Source: JAFDZV01 sp035549015 (GTDB lineage: Bacteria; Bacteroidota; Ignavibacteria; OLB7). From it: a stretch of DNA of 64,000 nucleotides. The stretch covers positions 1-64,000 of the forward strand of contig DASZRW010000007.1 of assembly GCA_035549015.1 (NCBI GenBank). Reading direction: 5' to 3'. The position numbers and the translations under genes were made by a program. Below, piece after piece: positions 1 to 8,627 of the stretch (positions are counted from its first letter, which is position 1; every line of letters begins with the position of its first letter). The notes beneath the pieces are model-generated. The model saw only the letters and a program-made list of their open reading frames with translations. It did not search any database and was not told the origin of the DNA.

Positions 1-922
1 TGGAGCGGTTCTTCGACTGCGTGAATCACGATGTGCTGATGGCACGGGTGTCAGACACGGTGAAGGACAAACGGGTGTTGGGGTTGATCGGGCGCTATCT
101 GCGTGCCGGTCTGATGCAGGGGGGCGTGGTGAGTCCACGGAGCGAAGGGACGCCGCAAGGGGGCCCCTGTCCCCGTTGTTGAGCAACATCCTGCTGGATG
201 TACTGGACAAGGAACTGGAGCGCCGTGGTCATCGCTTCGTGCGCTATGCCGACGACTGCAACGTGTATGTGCAATCGCGGCGAGCCGGGGAGCGAGTGAT
301 GGGATCGTTGCGAGTCTGGTTGGAGAAGCGATTACGACTGAAGATCAACGCGGCGAAGAGTGCGGTTGATCGACCGTGGCAGCGGAAGTTCTTGGGGTAC
401 AGCGTCACGACGCAGAAACGCCCGAGACTGAAGGTGTCATCGGAGTCGGTGCAGCGGATGAAGCAGAGACTACGGGACCTGTTGCGCATGGGCCGTGGGC
501 GGAGCCTGCGGACGGCAATCGCAACAGCGGCGGTGTATCTGCGTGGGTGGCTCGGGTATTACCGCAAAGCCGAGGTGCGGAACGTGTTCGAGGAACTGGA
601 TCAGTGGCTACGGCGGAAGCTGCGTCGCATTGTGTGGAAGCAGTGGAAGAAACCGAAGACCCGCTACCGGAAGCTGCGAACACACGGCATCGCACCGGAT
701 CAAGCCCGTCGCTCGGCCTGGAATGGCCGGGGACCGTGGTACAACGCCGGAGCGAGCCACATGCATCTTGCCGTCCCGACGAAGCTGTTACGCAACTGGG
801 GTCTGCCGAGCTTACTCGATGAGCACCAGCGTCTTCAGCATCTCTAACGAACCGCCGTATGCCGAACGGCACGTACGGTGGTGTGGGAGCTGGGGGAGGG
901 TGACCTCCACCGGCTACCCGAT
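1..922 (+). mobile_element. Group II intron, 3' part (5' end outside window)
   Basis: A self-splicing retroelement cut off by the window start. It holds the C-terminal half of an intron-encoded reverse transcriptase, followed by the catalytic RNA 3' end. Domain V can be folded at about 849-882: ACCGCCGTA pairs with TACGGTGGT, a TGCC/GGCA upper stem carries a GAAC loop, and a 2-nt CG bulge sits on the 3' side. Domain VI follows at about 885-914 (GAGCTGGGGGAGG with CCTCCACCGGCT). The intron probably ends at CTACCCGAT near 922, judged by the usual 3' ends of this family. The next gene's stop codon lies only 5 nt further on the opposite strand. The exact 3' splice site is inferred. Confidence 0.85.
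3..847 (+). pseudogene. ltrA: Group II intron reverse transcriptase/maturase, partial and frameshifted
   Basis: This is the C-terminal part of an LtrA-type reverse transcriptase/maturase, which copies intron RNA into DNA and helps splicing. One frame from position 3 reads LERFFDCVNHD and continues to GTPQGGP. The rest (PLLSNILLDVLDKEL, then RYADDCNVYV with the catalytic YADD, then the maturase/thumb region ending at the TAA at 845-847) is in another frame. The shift falls in the run of C residues at about 164-167, inside the highly conserved QGGPLSPLL motif, and is explained by loss of one base. It may be a real inactivating mutation or a homopolymer sequencing error. No HNH endonuclease motif is visible after the thumb region. 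The reading from the alternative TTG at 176 is therefore not a true gene start. Confidence 0.85.
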
Positions 923-927
923 CTGCT

Positions 928-1566
928 CTACTCGCCGACGAACGGATTCGAGGCTCGCTCCTCGCCGATCGTGGTGGCCGGGCCATGTCCCGGATAGACG
1001 CGGACGTCGTCCGGGAGATCGAGAAGGCGTTCGCGGATCGATCGCGCGAGTGTGTTCCAATCGCCTCCGGGGAGATCGGTGCGCCCCACGGAGCCGGCGA
1101 AGAGCGTGTCGCCGGCGAACAGCACGCCATGCTGGCGATCATACAGGCAGATCCCTCCCTCGGTGTGTCCCGGCGTATGAATCACATCGAACACGATGGA
1201 GCCGAGCCTGAAGGTTTCACCGTGCGAGAGATGGCGATCGGCTTCGACCGGTTCGATGGTGAAGGGGAGCTTCCAGACCGAATGCTTCATCGGATCCGCG
1301 AGGCGGTATTGATCGTCGCGATGAACGTAGATCAACATTTCCGGATATCGTCGCTTCAGGATGGCTGCATCACCGGTGTGGTCCCAATGCGTATGCGTAA
1401 GGATCAGCGCGCCCGGAACAACGCCGGCCGCATCGGCTGCCTCGATGATGCGTGCCGCCGAATCCAGCGGGGCGTCGATGATCACGGCATCGCCCGTGGC
1501 CCTCTCCATCACGAGATAGGCGAACGTTGCTACTGGTCCCGATTCGAATGCAAGTATCTCGAGCAT
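928..1566 (-). CDS. MBL-fold metallo-hydrolase (glyoxalase II-like)
   Basis: A 212-residue metallo-beta-lactamase-fold hydrolase, probably a cytoplasmic thioester hydrolase or persulfide dioxygenase relative. The zinc-binding motif HTHWDH is at residues 58-63, and further ligands follow in HTPGHTEGG and in FAGDTLF. The GRTDLPGGD segment and the ending PGHGPATTIGEERASNPF are typical of the small YcbL-like hydrolases, and the length is normal, so the gene is intact although the group II intron ends 5 nt beyond its stop codon. It starts 62 nt downstream of the cysteine desulfurase stop, in the same direction, and the two may be cotranscribed. Sulfur-related action (persulfide or hydroxyacylglutathione) is suggested by this neighbour only; the substrate cannot be told. 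Confidence 0.9.
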   Translation of the reverse strand: MLEILAFESGPVATFAYLVMERATGDAVIIDAPLDSAARIIEAADAAGVVPGALILTHTHWDHTGDAAILKRRYPEMLIYVHRDDQYRLADPMKHSVWKLPFTIEPVEADRHLSHGETFRLGSIVFDVIHTPGHTEGGICLYDRQHGVLFAGDTLFAGSVGRTDLPGGDWNTLARSIRERLLDLPDDVRVYPGHGPATTIGEERASNPFVGE

Positions 1567-1628
1567 GAAGTGAATGCCGGATTTGGGTTTCGATGTGAGG
1601 AGGAGCCCGGCGCCGGAACGGATGTTCT

Positions 1629-2804
1629 TCAGTGGCGCATGCGCCCGACAACCCGCCGCAGTGCCGCCGCGCCGTCGCGTATCTCCTGCTCGGTTGTATA
1701 GCGGCTCAGCGAGAACCGCACGGCGGCCTTTGCCTGCGCGGGAGGGAGGCCCATGGCGGAGAGGACGTGGCTGGGCTGGATGCTGCCGGACGTGCAGGCC
1801 GAGCCGTTCGATACCGCAACGCCTTCCAGATCCATCCCGACGATCAATGCCTCGCCGTCCAGCGCAGCGGCATCGTTGAACGTGACGTTGAGGATGTGCG
1901 GCAGCGCCTCCTGCAGCGGTGTGACGAACCGCACTCCCTCGATCTCCGCAAGCAGCGTTCGCAGCAGTGCGCCCAGCGATCGAATGCGTTCGGTCGCCTC
2001 CGCCTGCCCGGATGCGGCGAGCGCCGCTGCCTCGTCGAATCCGGCGATCAGCTCCACCGGTTCCGTTCCCCCGCGTCTGTTCCGCTCCTGCGCGCCGCCG
2101 TGCAGCAATGCCTCCAGCTCGATCTCCTTGTTCACATAGATCGCGCCGATGCCCTTGGGGCCGTGAATCTTGTGCGCGGAGACCGAGACCATATCCGCAC
2201 CCAGCGCATCGTATCGAACACTCATCTTGCCGAACGTCTGCACGGCGTCGGTATGGAATATCGCACCGAGCTCGTGAGCCGTCTGCGCCAGTTGTGCGAT
2301 GGGATTGACGGTGCCGGTCTCGTTGTTGGCGTGCATCACCGATACCAGCGGACGTGGCCTGCCCTCGAGACCCTCCAGTGCCGTGCGCAGCAGGCCCGGA
2401 TGCAGGCGCCCGTCTGCATCAACGTCCAGATAGATCACCTGCACTCCCAGGCGTGCCAGAAACTCCGCGGGATGCAGAACGGCATGATGCTCCGTGCGGG
2501 TGGTGAGCAGTACCGGCCACGCTCCATGTGCGGAGTATTCCCTCAACGCATATCCCTTCAGTGCATGGTTGTTCGCCTCGGTGCCGCCGCTGGTGAAGAT
2601 GATCTCCTTCGGCTCGGCACCCAGAAGCATGGCGATGCGCTCGCGCGATTCCTCAACTTCAACGCGAGCGCGCTGCCCGCCGCGATGCGCGGAGCTGGCG
2701 TTCGCGAAGCCCGCACCCATGGAGGCCTCGTCGCGCCAGCGGTTCATGCGCCGGGCAACCTCCGGTGCAAGCGGCGTGGTTGCGCTGTTGTCGAGATAGA
2801 TCAT
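1629..2804 (-). CDS. Cysteine desulfurase (NifS/IscS family)
   Basis: A PLP-dependent enzyme that removes sulfur from L-cysteine as an enzyme-bound persulfide, feeding Fe-S cluster or tRNA thiolation pathways in the cytoplasm. Starting at MIYLDNSATTP it has 391 residues, normal for the family. The PLP lysine is K212 in SAHKIHGPKG, the preceding HTDAVQ motif is at 184-189, and the sulfur-accepting cysteine is C337 in SNGSACTSGS. The short loop around this cysteine is of the NifS/IscS (class I) type. An upstream in-frame ATG would add 32 residues including a CPEC motif; family alignment favours the ATG at 2804, though no clear Shine-Dalgarno sequence precedes either. No IscU-like scaffold gene is adjacent. 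Confidence 0.93.
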   Translation of the reverse strand: MIYLDNSATTPLAPEVARRMNRWRDEASMGAGFANASSAHRGGQRARVEVEESRERIAMLLGAEPKEIIFTSGGTEANNHALKGYALREYSAHGAWPVLLTTRTEHHAVLHPAEFLARLGVQVIYLDVDADGRLHPGLLRTALEGLEGRPRPLVSVMHANNETGTVNPIAQLAQTAHELGAIFHTDAVQTFGKMSVRYDALGADMVSVSAHKIHGPKGIGAIYVNKEIELEALLHGGAQERNRRGGTEPVELIAGFDEAAALAASGQAEATERIRSLGALLRTLLAEIEGVRFVTPLQEALPHILNVTFNDAAALDGEALIVGMDLEGVAVSNGSACTSGSIQPSHVLSAMGLPPAQAKAAVRFSLSRYTTEQEIRDGAAALRRVVGRMRH

Positions 2805-3201
2805 AGGGTGTTGGCCGCGCGATGCTCCGCATTCCGGACAGGCCGGCAGTGGGAGCGGCGGGCGTGCCATGGCTAGTGGACTGTATTGGCGGAAACGCAT
2901 GTACCGATCGCCGGCCGATGCCGCGCCATCGCAATCAGCGTTCAGCGGAATCGCTCAGGCCGCGTAGCGGCGCACCGTTCCAGCCTCGTATGCAGCCCGG
3001 CCTTTGCCTGGAGGCTTCAATCACGGTACGCGCCGCCGGCGCCTGCTGCCGGAGCCAGAATGGTATGTGCTACAGATGGGCGCCCGCGATGCGGGGCCAT
3101 GTTCGCCATGGTCAAACGTTCAGTCCGCTCCCTGCAAATCGCACATACAGTCCACCAGTGGTTGGCGGGTCGCCGCGTAGCGCCCTTCCGGCCGGCGAAC
3201 T
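2805..3201. other. Intergenic stretch, no gene seen
   Basis: About 400 bases between the DUF2203 gene and the cysteine desulfurase gene, both leftward. The only open frames here lack recognisable proteins and start signals. It presumably holds the promoter of the desulfurase gene, but I see no clear box or terminator. Confidence 0.5.
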
Positions 3202-3594
3202 CTACAGCGTGCTGATCTCCTTTCGGCCCGGGTATCCGTCGGTGAGTGTGTGCCAGTATCCGATCCGTTCCTCCCCCAGCATGAAGCAGAGCAGCACCTC
3301 TTCGCCGTTGCTGCGAATGCAGGGGAAGTCTATCAGCCCGCGATCGATATCCTTCAGAAGCACGCCGCTGTTGTTCAGATTCTGGTATGCCTGTATCAGC
3401 TCCTCCATCTGATCCGGGAAGGCCTTCAGTCCATTGGCCCCCACGCCGTTGAAGTGCCGGTGCATGCGGATGTCGTAGCCCTTTGCATCCAGTTGTCGCT
3501 TCAGGTCGCGAATGCGCTCGATGCGCTTCACAACGCCCGGAAGCATCGTCTGCGCCTCCTCGAGCGTGAAATGAATCGGATAGACGTATGACAT
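3202..3594 (-). CDS. DUF2203 family protein
   Basis: A 130-residue soluble protein matching the DUF2203 family. It opens with FTLEEAQTMLPGV, has an acidic and basic helical region, and carries the family-typical KDIDRGLIDFP, then a VLLCFMLGEERIGYWHTL segment and the GYPGR ending. The function of the family is unknown. The gene lies 67 nt downstream of pdxJ in the same direction and could share its transcript. The ATG at 3594 starts directly with the conserved N-terminal helix, so no other start is needed. Nothing in the sequence suggests export or membrane insertion. Confidence 0.85.
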   Translation of the reverse strand: MSYVYPIHFTLEEAQTMLPGVVKRIERIRDLKRQLDAKGYDIRMHRHFNGVGANGLKAFPDQMEELIQAYQNLNNSGVLLKDIDRGLIDFPCIRSNGEEVLLCFMLGEERIGYWHTLTDGYPGRKEISTL

Positions 3595-3661
3595 CGGTTC
3601 GAGTGTTCTGGCAATCGTGTCGGGTTCGTTCCTTCCAACTTACGCCGGTTGACCGCGTGGT

Positions 3662-4417
3662 TCAAATCGCGGAGGACCCCAGGGCATTGCCCATTGCGAT
3701 CGCAGCCAGGTAGCGTTCAACGGTGCCGGCGATTCCAAACTCCAGCGCATCGGCGATCAGGGCGTGACCGATCGAGACTTCCAGAACGTCCGGTACTGTT
3801 GAAAGAAAGCTGGGAAGGTTGTCGCGATTGAGGTCATGCCCCGCATTTACCCCAAGACCCAGTCTGCCGGCCTCGGCCGCCGTTGCCGCAAATGCCGTTG
3901 CCGCATCCGGATCGGTGCGCGCGAACGCAGCGGCGTAGGGCTCGGTGTAGAGCTCGATCCGGTCCGCTCCGATCGCGCGGGCAAGCTCCAGATGCGGTGT
4001 GCCCGCGTCCATGAAGAGGCTGACACGGCAGCCGAGATCCTTCAGCTCCGTGATGATGGGGCGAAGCCGCTCCCCATCACGGACCAGATCCCATCCCTGA
4101 TTGCTCGTGGCTGCATCCGGCTCATCCGGCACCAGTGTGCACTGTGCCGGCCGAAGCTCGCGCGCGTAGCCCAGGTAGACGTGAAACGGGTTCCCTTCGA
4201 TATTGAACTCCGCCTCGGGAAACGAACCCAGCAGTTCGGCGATCTGGTAGACGTCGTGCGGCCTGATGTGACGCCCGTCCGGGCGCGGATGTATCGTGAT
4301 GCCCTGCGCGCCGGCCTCCAGGCTCAGTCGGGCGATATGCACAACGCTCGGGATCTCGAGATGGCGCGTGTTCCGCAGCGTTGCGACCTTGTTGACGTTG
4401 ACACTCAGATTTGTCAT
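3662..4417 (-). CDS. pdxJ: Pyridoxine 5'-phosphate synthase
   Basis: PdxJ joins 1-deoxy-D-xylulose 5-phosphate and 3-amino-2-oxopropyl phosphate to pyridoxine 5'-phosphate in de novo vitamin B6 synthesis. The start MTNLSVNVNKVATLRNTR is the normal N-terminus, giving 251 residues. Family signatures are GITIHPRPDGRHI at about 40-53, FNIEGNP, TLVPD followed by EPDAATSNQGWDL, DRIELYTEPYA, and the GLGVNAGHDLN loop. Family members are cytoplasmic homo-octamers with a TIM-barrel fold. A longer reading frame extends upstream to 4474, but the added residues are not family-like. The cysteine desulfurase two genes downstream also depends on PLP, which may be coincidence. A TATATTGT box lies about 70 nt upstream on the coding strand, close to a Bacteroidota-type promoter. 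Confidence 0.95.
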   Translation of the reverse strand: MTNLSVNVNKVATLRNTRHLEIPSVVHIARLSLEAGAQGITIHPRPDGRHIRPHDVYQIAELLGSFPEAEFNIEGNPFHVYLGYARELRPAQCTLVPDEPDAATSNQGWDLVRDGERLRPIITELKDLGCRVSLFMDAGTPHLELARAIGADRIELYTEPYAAAFARTDPDAATAFAATAAEAGRLGLGVNAGHDLNRDNLPSFLSTVPDVLEVSIGHALIADALEFGIAGTVERYLAAIAMGNALGSSAI

Positions 4418-4593
4418 CGGGGAGTCTCGATGGAAATGATTGCGGAGGAGGAATGCCGTGGGGGCCACAAGCACTTCCGGGGAAGGACAATATAAATGCT
4501 CGCGGGGTCAGGAGTGAGTGCCGGCCGGCAGTTGACGGGCGAGGGGTGTGCGGCGCCGGCTGGCTGCGGTCCGGGGGTGCCGGTAAACAACGA

Positions 4594-4621
4594 GGGGGCG
4601 ATCCAGCAATGGATCGCCCCC
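4594..4621 (-). terminator. Intrinsic terminator hairpin of the 4655-8032 gene
   Basis: GGGGGCGATCCA pairs perfectly with TGGATCGCCCCC around a GCAA loop. It lies 33 nt past the stop codon of the leftward secreted-protein gene and is followed on that strand by a T-rich CGTTGTTT. Confidence 0.85.
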
Positions 4622-4654
4622 TTCGAGTTCGAATGCTCCGGGTGGAGTTGCGGA

Positions 4655-7600
4655 TTACCGCACCACAACCATGGAGCGTGTCAGCATCACGCCGCTGGCA
4701 TTGAGGCGATAGTGGTACTGGCCGCTCGGAAGAGCGCTTACGTCCACCGTCACCGTCCGCTCGCCGGCCTCACGATGGCCCTGATCCACCACGCGGACCA
4801 GCGCACCGTTGGCATCGTACAGCTCGAGCGTTGCGTTGCCGCGCTGCGGCAGCACATAGCTGATCTGCACCTGGTCGCGTCCCGGGTTCGGGATGCTCTG
4901 GCGAAGTGTGATGCCGTTCACCGTGCTCTCGCCGGCAACGTCAGCCACGAGGAGTTCCGCCTGGCTGGCGATATCGGCATCGTGTACGCCGCCGCCGGTG
5001 ATCGCCTGCGACGGGTCACCGCCGCCGGCAAGCGACGTGCGTGCCGAGCCGTTCAACGTGATGATCACCGGGCCGGTGCTCGCATCGCTCGCGATCGTGA
5101 TCGACGCCGAGGATGTGGAGCCGGAGGTGGTCGGCTGGAACGTCACTTCCAGATACTCCGTCTGTCCCGGTGCAAGCACCAGGCGCGGGAGCGATCCGAG
5201 CGTGAAGTCCGCTGCGTTTGCACCGCTCAGTGCCGGCGTGCCGAGCGTCAGCGGCAGGGTGCCGATGTTGACGATCTTCACGTTCTTGCGCTGAAGCTTG
5301 CCGGCGCTCACCGCGAATGCGAGCGTTCCCGGGTTGGCCGATACGTCACGCGTTCCGGCAACACCGTGCAGCGGGGCATTGATCGTGATACCGTCCGTCG
5401 TCGTGAACGTGGCAACGGCGTTGCGATCGCCCGGCGTGCTGCCGGCGGTCGGTGCAAAGCGCATTGCGATGTCCGTGGAGTTGGTCGGCATCAGTGTGAA
5501 CGACGTCGGGAACGAGCCGCTCACCGGCTTGAAGTCCGCAGCGTCCGGGCCGCTGAGCGCCACACTGGCGATCGTGACCGGAGCCGATGTGAGATTCACC
5601 AGGTGAATCGATGCGTCGGCATGATCGGCCGTCGAGGCGCTGATCACCACATTGCCGAAGTCCACCGAGTTGGCGTAGACACCGTCCGAGCCGTTCCCGT
5701 AGAAGTCCAGATAGTACGAGCCGCGCTCCGTGATGCCCGGCAGGACAATCGAGGAGTCGCTCGTCTGGAGGCGCATCGTGGCGCGGCGCGATCCGATCTG
5801 AGCCGGATTGAAGCGTGCGGTCACGCTGGCGAACTGTCCCGGCGCAAGCACCAGATCGTTCGTCTTCGGGTCGATCACGTTCGCCGGTGCGCTCGGCATG
5901 GAGATCACCTTGAACTCGTCGGCATCGTCACCGGTGAAGGCGAAGGAGTTCATGCTGATGCGCAGGTCGCACGTTCCGGTATTGAAGAGCGTGACCGTTG
6001 CATCGGAGCTGTCGCCAACGCCGGTCGCCGGAAGCAGCACGCTCTTCGGCAGCCCGCCGTTCGGGTTGTCGGAAAGCTGCCCGCCGGTGCCGCGGCCGTA
6101 GAGAGCAAAGCTCAACAGACCCTGAGTCGGCTCGCCGTACGGATCGTTGTCGGAAAGCACCTCGCTGTTGGTATGGATGAACGCGCGAGCGAAGCGCTTG
6201 CCCGGCTCCTGGCTGATGAACGTGATATAGAAGGTCTTCGTCGTCCCCACGTCAACCGTCAGCGGCAGATGTGTCTGCGCGGAGGTGATCGGGATTACCG
6301 GCGGCTGCTCGGTGATCACGTAGTCGTTGGAGCGAACCGGGTTCTCCTGCGAATCCCAGCGCAGCGGATACGATGGCTGCCCCTGGGTGTATGTGGTGTC
6401 GGTCAGGTAGAAGTCCACGCCCGTGATGTTGAACGGGAAGGTGCCGATGTTCTTCACATCGAGACGAAGCGTTATCGGACCGACGCCCGAGCAGCTGTAC
6501 TGGTTCACGAAGAGCTGCGTCTGGTTGGTCACGACCTCGTTGTTGATGGAGAGCGTTGCGTCCGTGCCGTCGCTGACGGCGGTAAGTGCGAAGACGCGGG
6601 TCTCACCGTCGGCCGTGACCACCAGCGAGTCCAGGATCGTGCCGATGTAACGCGGCGAGAACGTGATCGTCGGCGTTACGGTCTCACCCGCACCAACGGC
6701 GTCGTTGCCGGGGTTGATCGTGTACTGGCCGGCGCTGATGCCCCTGATGGAGTACGTGACCTGGGCCGGGGGACCTTCCTCCTGGTTCTCGGAGATGTTC
6801 ATCAGCGAGAGCGGGGTGAAGTCGCCGGACTCGCCGCGGCGAACGTGAATGATTCCCATCAGCGCATCGCGATTCGCCATCGTGGGCGTGCCGCCCTGGT
6901 CGATATTTCCAATCCACTTGATGCGCGGAACGCTGGTTGCCGCGAGGTTGAACGTACGCGAGTTGCCGCGATCGTCGGCGATCGTCAACTGTGCCCTGCG
7001 GACGCCGATGCCCGTTGGATGGAAGGTGATCGACGGAACCGTCGGGCCCTCGCTCGTGACCATGCCGTTGTCCGGATCGATGGAGTAGTCGCCTGCATTC
7101 AATCCGGTGATCGTCGCCGTGTAGTTACGGCCGGAGCAGATGGACTCCATGCTCATGCTGAACGGCATCCAGGTGGTGGTGGAGAAGTTCTCCGCCTGCT
7201 TGTCCGAGAGAAGGATATCTCCATTCAGCATGCCGACGGTACCACCCTGGGTGACGTCGCCGGTGAACTCGATCTGGCACGGAACGAACTCGTATGCCGT
7301 GCCGTTCGGGATCTGCGGGCCGCTTGGGTAGAAGTAGTCGTTGACTTCGCTGCTGCTGACCGAGGCACCCTCCCAGTCCGGGAACACGCTCAGGAAGTTC
7401 GAAGGGCTGGTGGCCATGCCGATCGATGCGCCGTCGTTGTAATAGTTCGGGTTGAGGTAATCGTAGTAGTACTCGATCCGGTTCGTCCCCTCGTACAGGC
7501 GCACCTGGAAGCTGCTGTAGTTGTAGTCGTAGTAGTCCGTCTCGATGTTCCGATAGCTGATCACCAGGATACGGTTCGGTGCATCACCGATCACACCGTA

Positions 7601-8032
7601 ATCGACAACGCCCTCGAATCCATCGTTGATCAGATCCGGAACGCGCATATCGTCCCAGTATGCACAGATGTGCGGCGTGTTGGCCAGAGTGTAGTTGTAA
7701 CCGCCGCTCCCATCGCAGTCGCCGGTCGTCGTGAGGAGCTGGTTGAGCCAGCAGGGAGAAACAGGGAGCGGGCCGAACCCGATCAACCCGTTCGAGCTAG
7801 CCGTGAACTGGGTGTAAGCCTGGCCGTCGAACACGAACGAGAATCCGATGTTCGTGGGGCCCGATGTCTCATCGTCGGCACCGGCCGTGAGAAGCGCGGT
7901 GCTGAATGGCGGCTCCATCCACTCACTCTGGGTTACCTGGAAACCATAATCGGAGAGATTCGCTCTCATCTCCGATGTTGCCATCATCAGCGCTAACAGA
8001 GCGCCAACGATCAAGAAATAACGCTTTCGCAT
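4655..8032 (-). CDS. Large secreted choice-of-anchor-D protein with type-IX-style sorting domain
   Basis: A 1125-residue exported protein of unknown function. The start MRKRYFLIVGALLALMMATSEMRA is a signal peptide preceded by AGGAG with a spacing of about 10, so the upstream in-frame ATG at 8164 is rejected. Residues about 25-270 form an N-terminal beta-rich domain with a SSNGLIGFG motif and Tyr/Asn-rich strands. The middle is a series of roughly 100-residue immunoglobulin-like units (choice-of-anchor D / ASPM-SPD-2-Hydin type) with repeated NIGTFPFNITG, NTGTCDLRI and NIGTLPLTLG segments. The last 80 residues (SIPNPGRDQVQISY... ending MVVVR) are a C-terminal sorting domain of type IX secretion style. 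It is probably surface-exposed or released. It is a single gene with its own terminator. Confidence 0.88.
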   Translation of the reverse strand: MRKRYFLIVGALLALMMATSEMRANLSDYGFQVTQSEWMEPPFSTALLTAGADDETSGPTNIGFSFVFDGQAYTQFTASSNGLIGFGPLPVSPCWLNQLLTTTGDCDGSGGYNYTLANTPHICAYWDDMRVPDLINDGFEGVVDYGVIGDAPNRILVISYRNIETDYYDYNYSSFQVRLYEGTNRIEYYYDYLNPNYYNDGASIGMATSPSNFLSVFPDWEGASVSSSEVNDYFYPSGPQIPNGTAYEFVPCQIEFTGDVTQGGTVGMLNGDILLSDKQAENFSTTTWMPFSMSMESICSGRNYTATITGLNAGDYSIDPDNGMVTSEGPTVPSITFHPTGIGVRRAQLTIADDRGNSRTFNLAATSVPRIKWIGNIDQGGTPTMANRDALMGIIHVRRGESGDFTPLSLMNISENQEEGPPAQVTYSIRGISAGQYTINPGNDAVGAGETVTPTITFSPRYIGTILDSLVVTADGETRVFALTAVSDGTDATLSINNEVVTNQTQLFVNQYSCSGVGPITLRLDVKNIGTFPFNITGVDFYLTDTTYTQGQPSYPLRWDSQENPVRSNDYVITEQPPVIPITSAQTHLPLTVDVGTTKTFYITFISQEPGKRFARAFIHTNSEVLSDNDPYGEPTQGLLSFALYGRGTGGQLSDNPNGGLPKSVLLPATGVGDSSDATVTLFNTGTCDLRISMNSFAFTGDDADEFKVISMPSAPANVIDPKTNDLVLAPGQFASVTARFNPAQIGSRRATMRLQTSDSSIVLPGITERGSYYLDFYGNGSDGVYANSVDFGNVVISASTADHADASIHLVNLTSAPVTIASVALSGPDAADFKPVSGSFPTSFTLMPTNSTDIAMRFAPTAGSTPGDRNAVATFTTTDGITINAPLHGVAGTRDVSANPGTLAFAVSAGKLQRKNVKIVNIGTLPLTLGTPALSGANAADFTLGSLPRLVLAPGQTEYLEVTFQPTTSGSTSSASITIASDASTGPVIITLNGSARTSLAGGGDPSQAITGGGVHDADIASQAELLVADVAGESTVNGITLRQSIPNPGRDQVQISYVLPQRGNATLELYDANGALVRVVDQGHREAGERTVTVDVSALPSGQYHYRLNASGVMLTRSMVVVR

Positions 8033-8627
8033 AATGCACGTGCTCCTAATGGGATGGGATGACGGCCGAAACCGTTGTGCCACCGGTTCCGACATTTCTT
8101 TTCGAAGCATAGCAGGCCCCATCGTGGGGGTACCACAATGCCTGTCCAGCCGGGTTGTCGACAAGGATGCTCGCCGTACGCGCGGCGTTCACGCAGTGGA
8201 TACATTTCGCATGCTGGACACAGGCGAAAAGAACTTGTCGCGTAGCTCGGGGTGTTAGTTTTTCAACTGAGCAATCGCTTCAAAAACGATCTTACGTAGT
8301 TCGTTCCGATTATGAAAGGCCATTATCCACAGATAATGCCCATCGGGGGAGGACTATGCGAAGAGCCACAACCGCCAATGGCGGCAGCGGCTGGAAGAAT
8401 TACGAGCGGCCGTGTGTGATCATCGGGCCACTATCAGATCGTTGGACATGCCCCGGGCGGGGTGGAGCGCCGGGACTCAACAACTGACAAATGGGGGGTA
8501 ATTACATGACCGGGTTTCAACGTGAAACATCACACTGAGGGCCGGTCGTTTGCAAAAAAGCCTTCGGATATCGAAATGAAGGAGCTCCCGTGCAAGATTC
8601 TTCTCATAACGTCTGGGGTAGACGCAC
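8033..8627. other. Intergenic stretch upstream of the large secreted protein gene
   Basis: About 595 bases between the mutS stop codon and the start of the leftward secreted-protein gene. No protein-coding gene is apparent. It contains the AGGAG ribosome site next to 8032 and an interrupted palindrome at 8321-8338. The remainder probably holds the promoter of the secreted protein and the end of the mutS transcript. Confidence 0.5.
8321..8338. promoter_or_regulatory. Operator-like interrupted palindrome
   Basis: CATTATC and GATAATG form a perfect 7-bp inverted repeat around CACA, about 290 bp upstream of the leftward secreted-protein gene. The sequence also contains TTATCCACA, a consensus DnaA box, but only this one copy is present. 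It may be a regulator binding site; the regulator is unknown. Confidence 0.35.

Noticed and set aside
176..847. Treating the reverse transcriptase fragment as an intact gene with a TTG start
   Set aside because: The upstream frame encodes the preceding conserved reverse transcriptase segment, so 176 is the middle of a frameshifted gene.
4496..7996. Very long open frame (1166 codons) on the plus strand
   Set aside because: It is antisense to the signal-peptide and sorting-domain protein; its translation is His/Arg-rich without motifs, as expected from the complementary strand of a GC-rich gene.
8323..8331. Possible replication origin because of a consensus DnaA box
   Set aside because: Only one perfect box is present, without an AT-rich unwinding element, other boxes, or dnaA/dnaN genes nearby.
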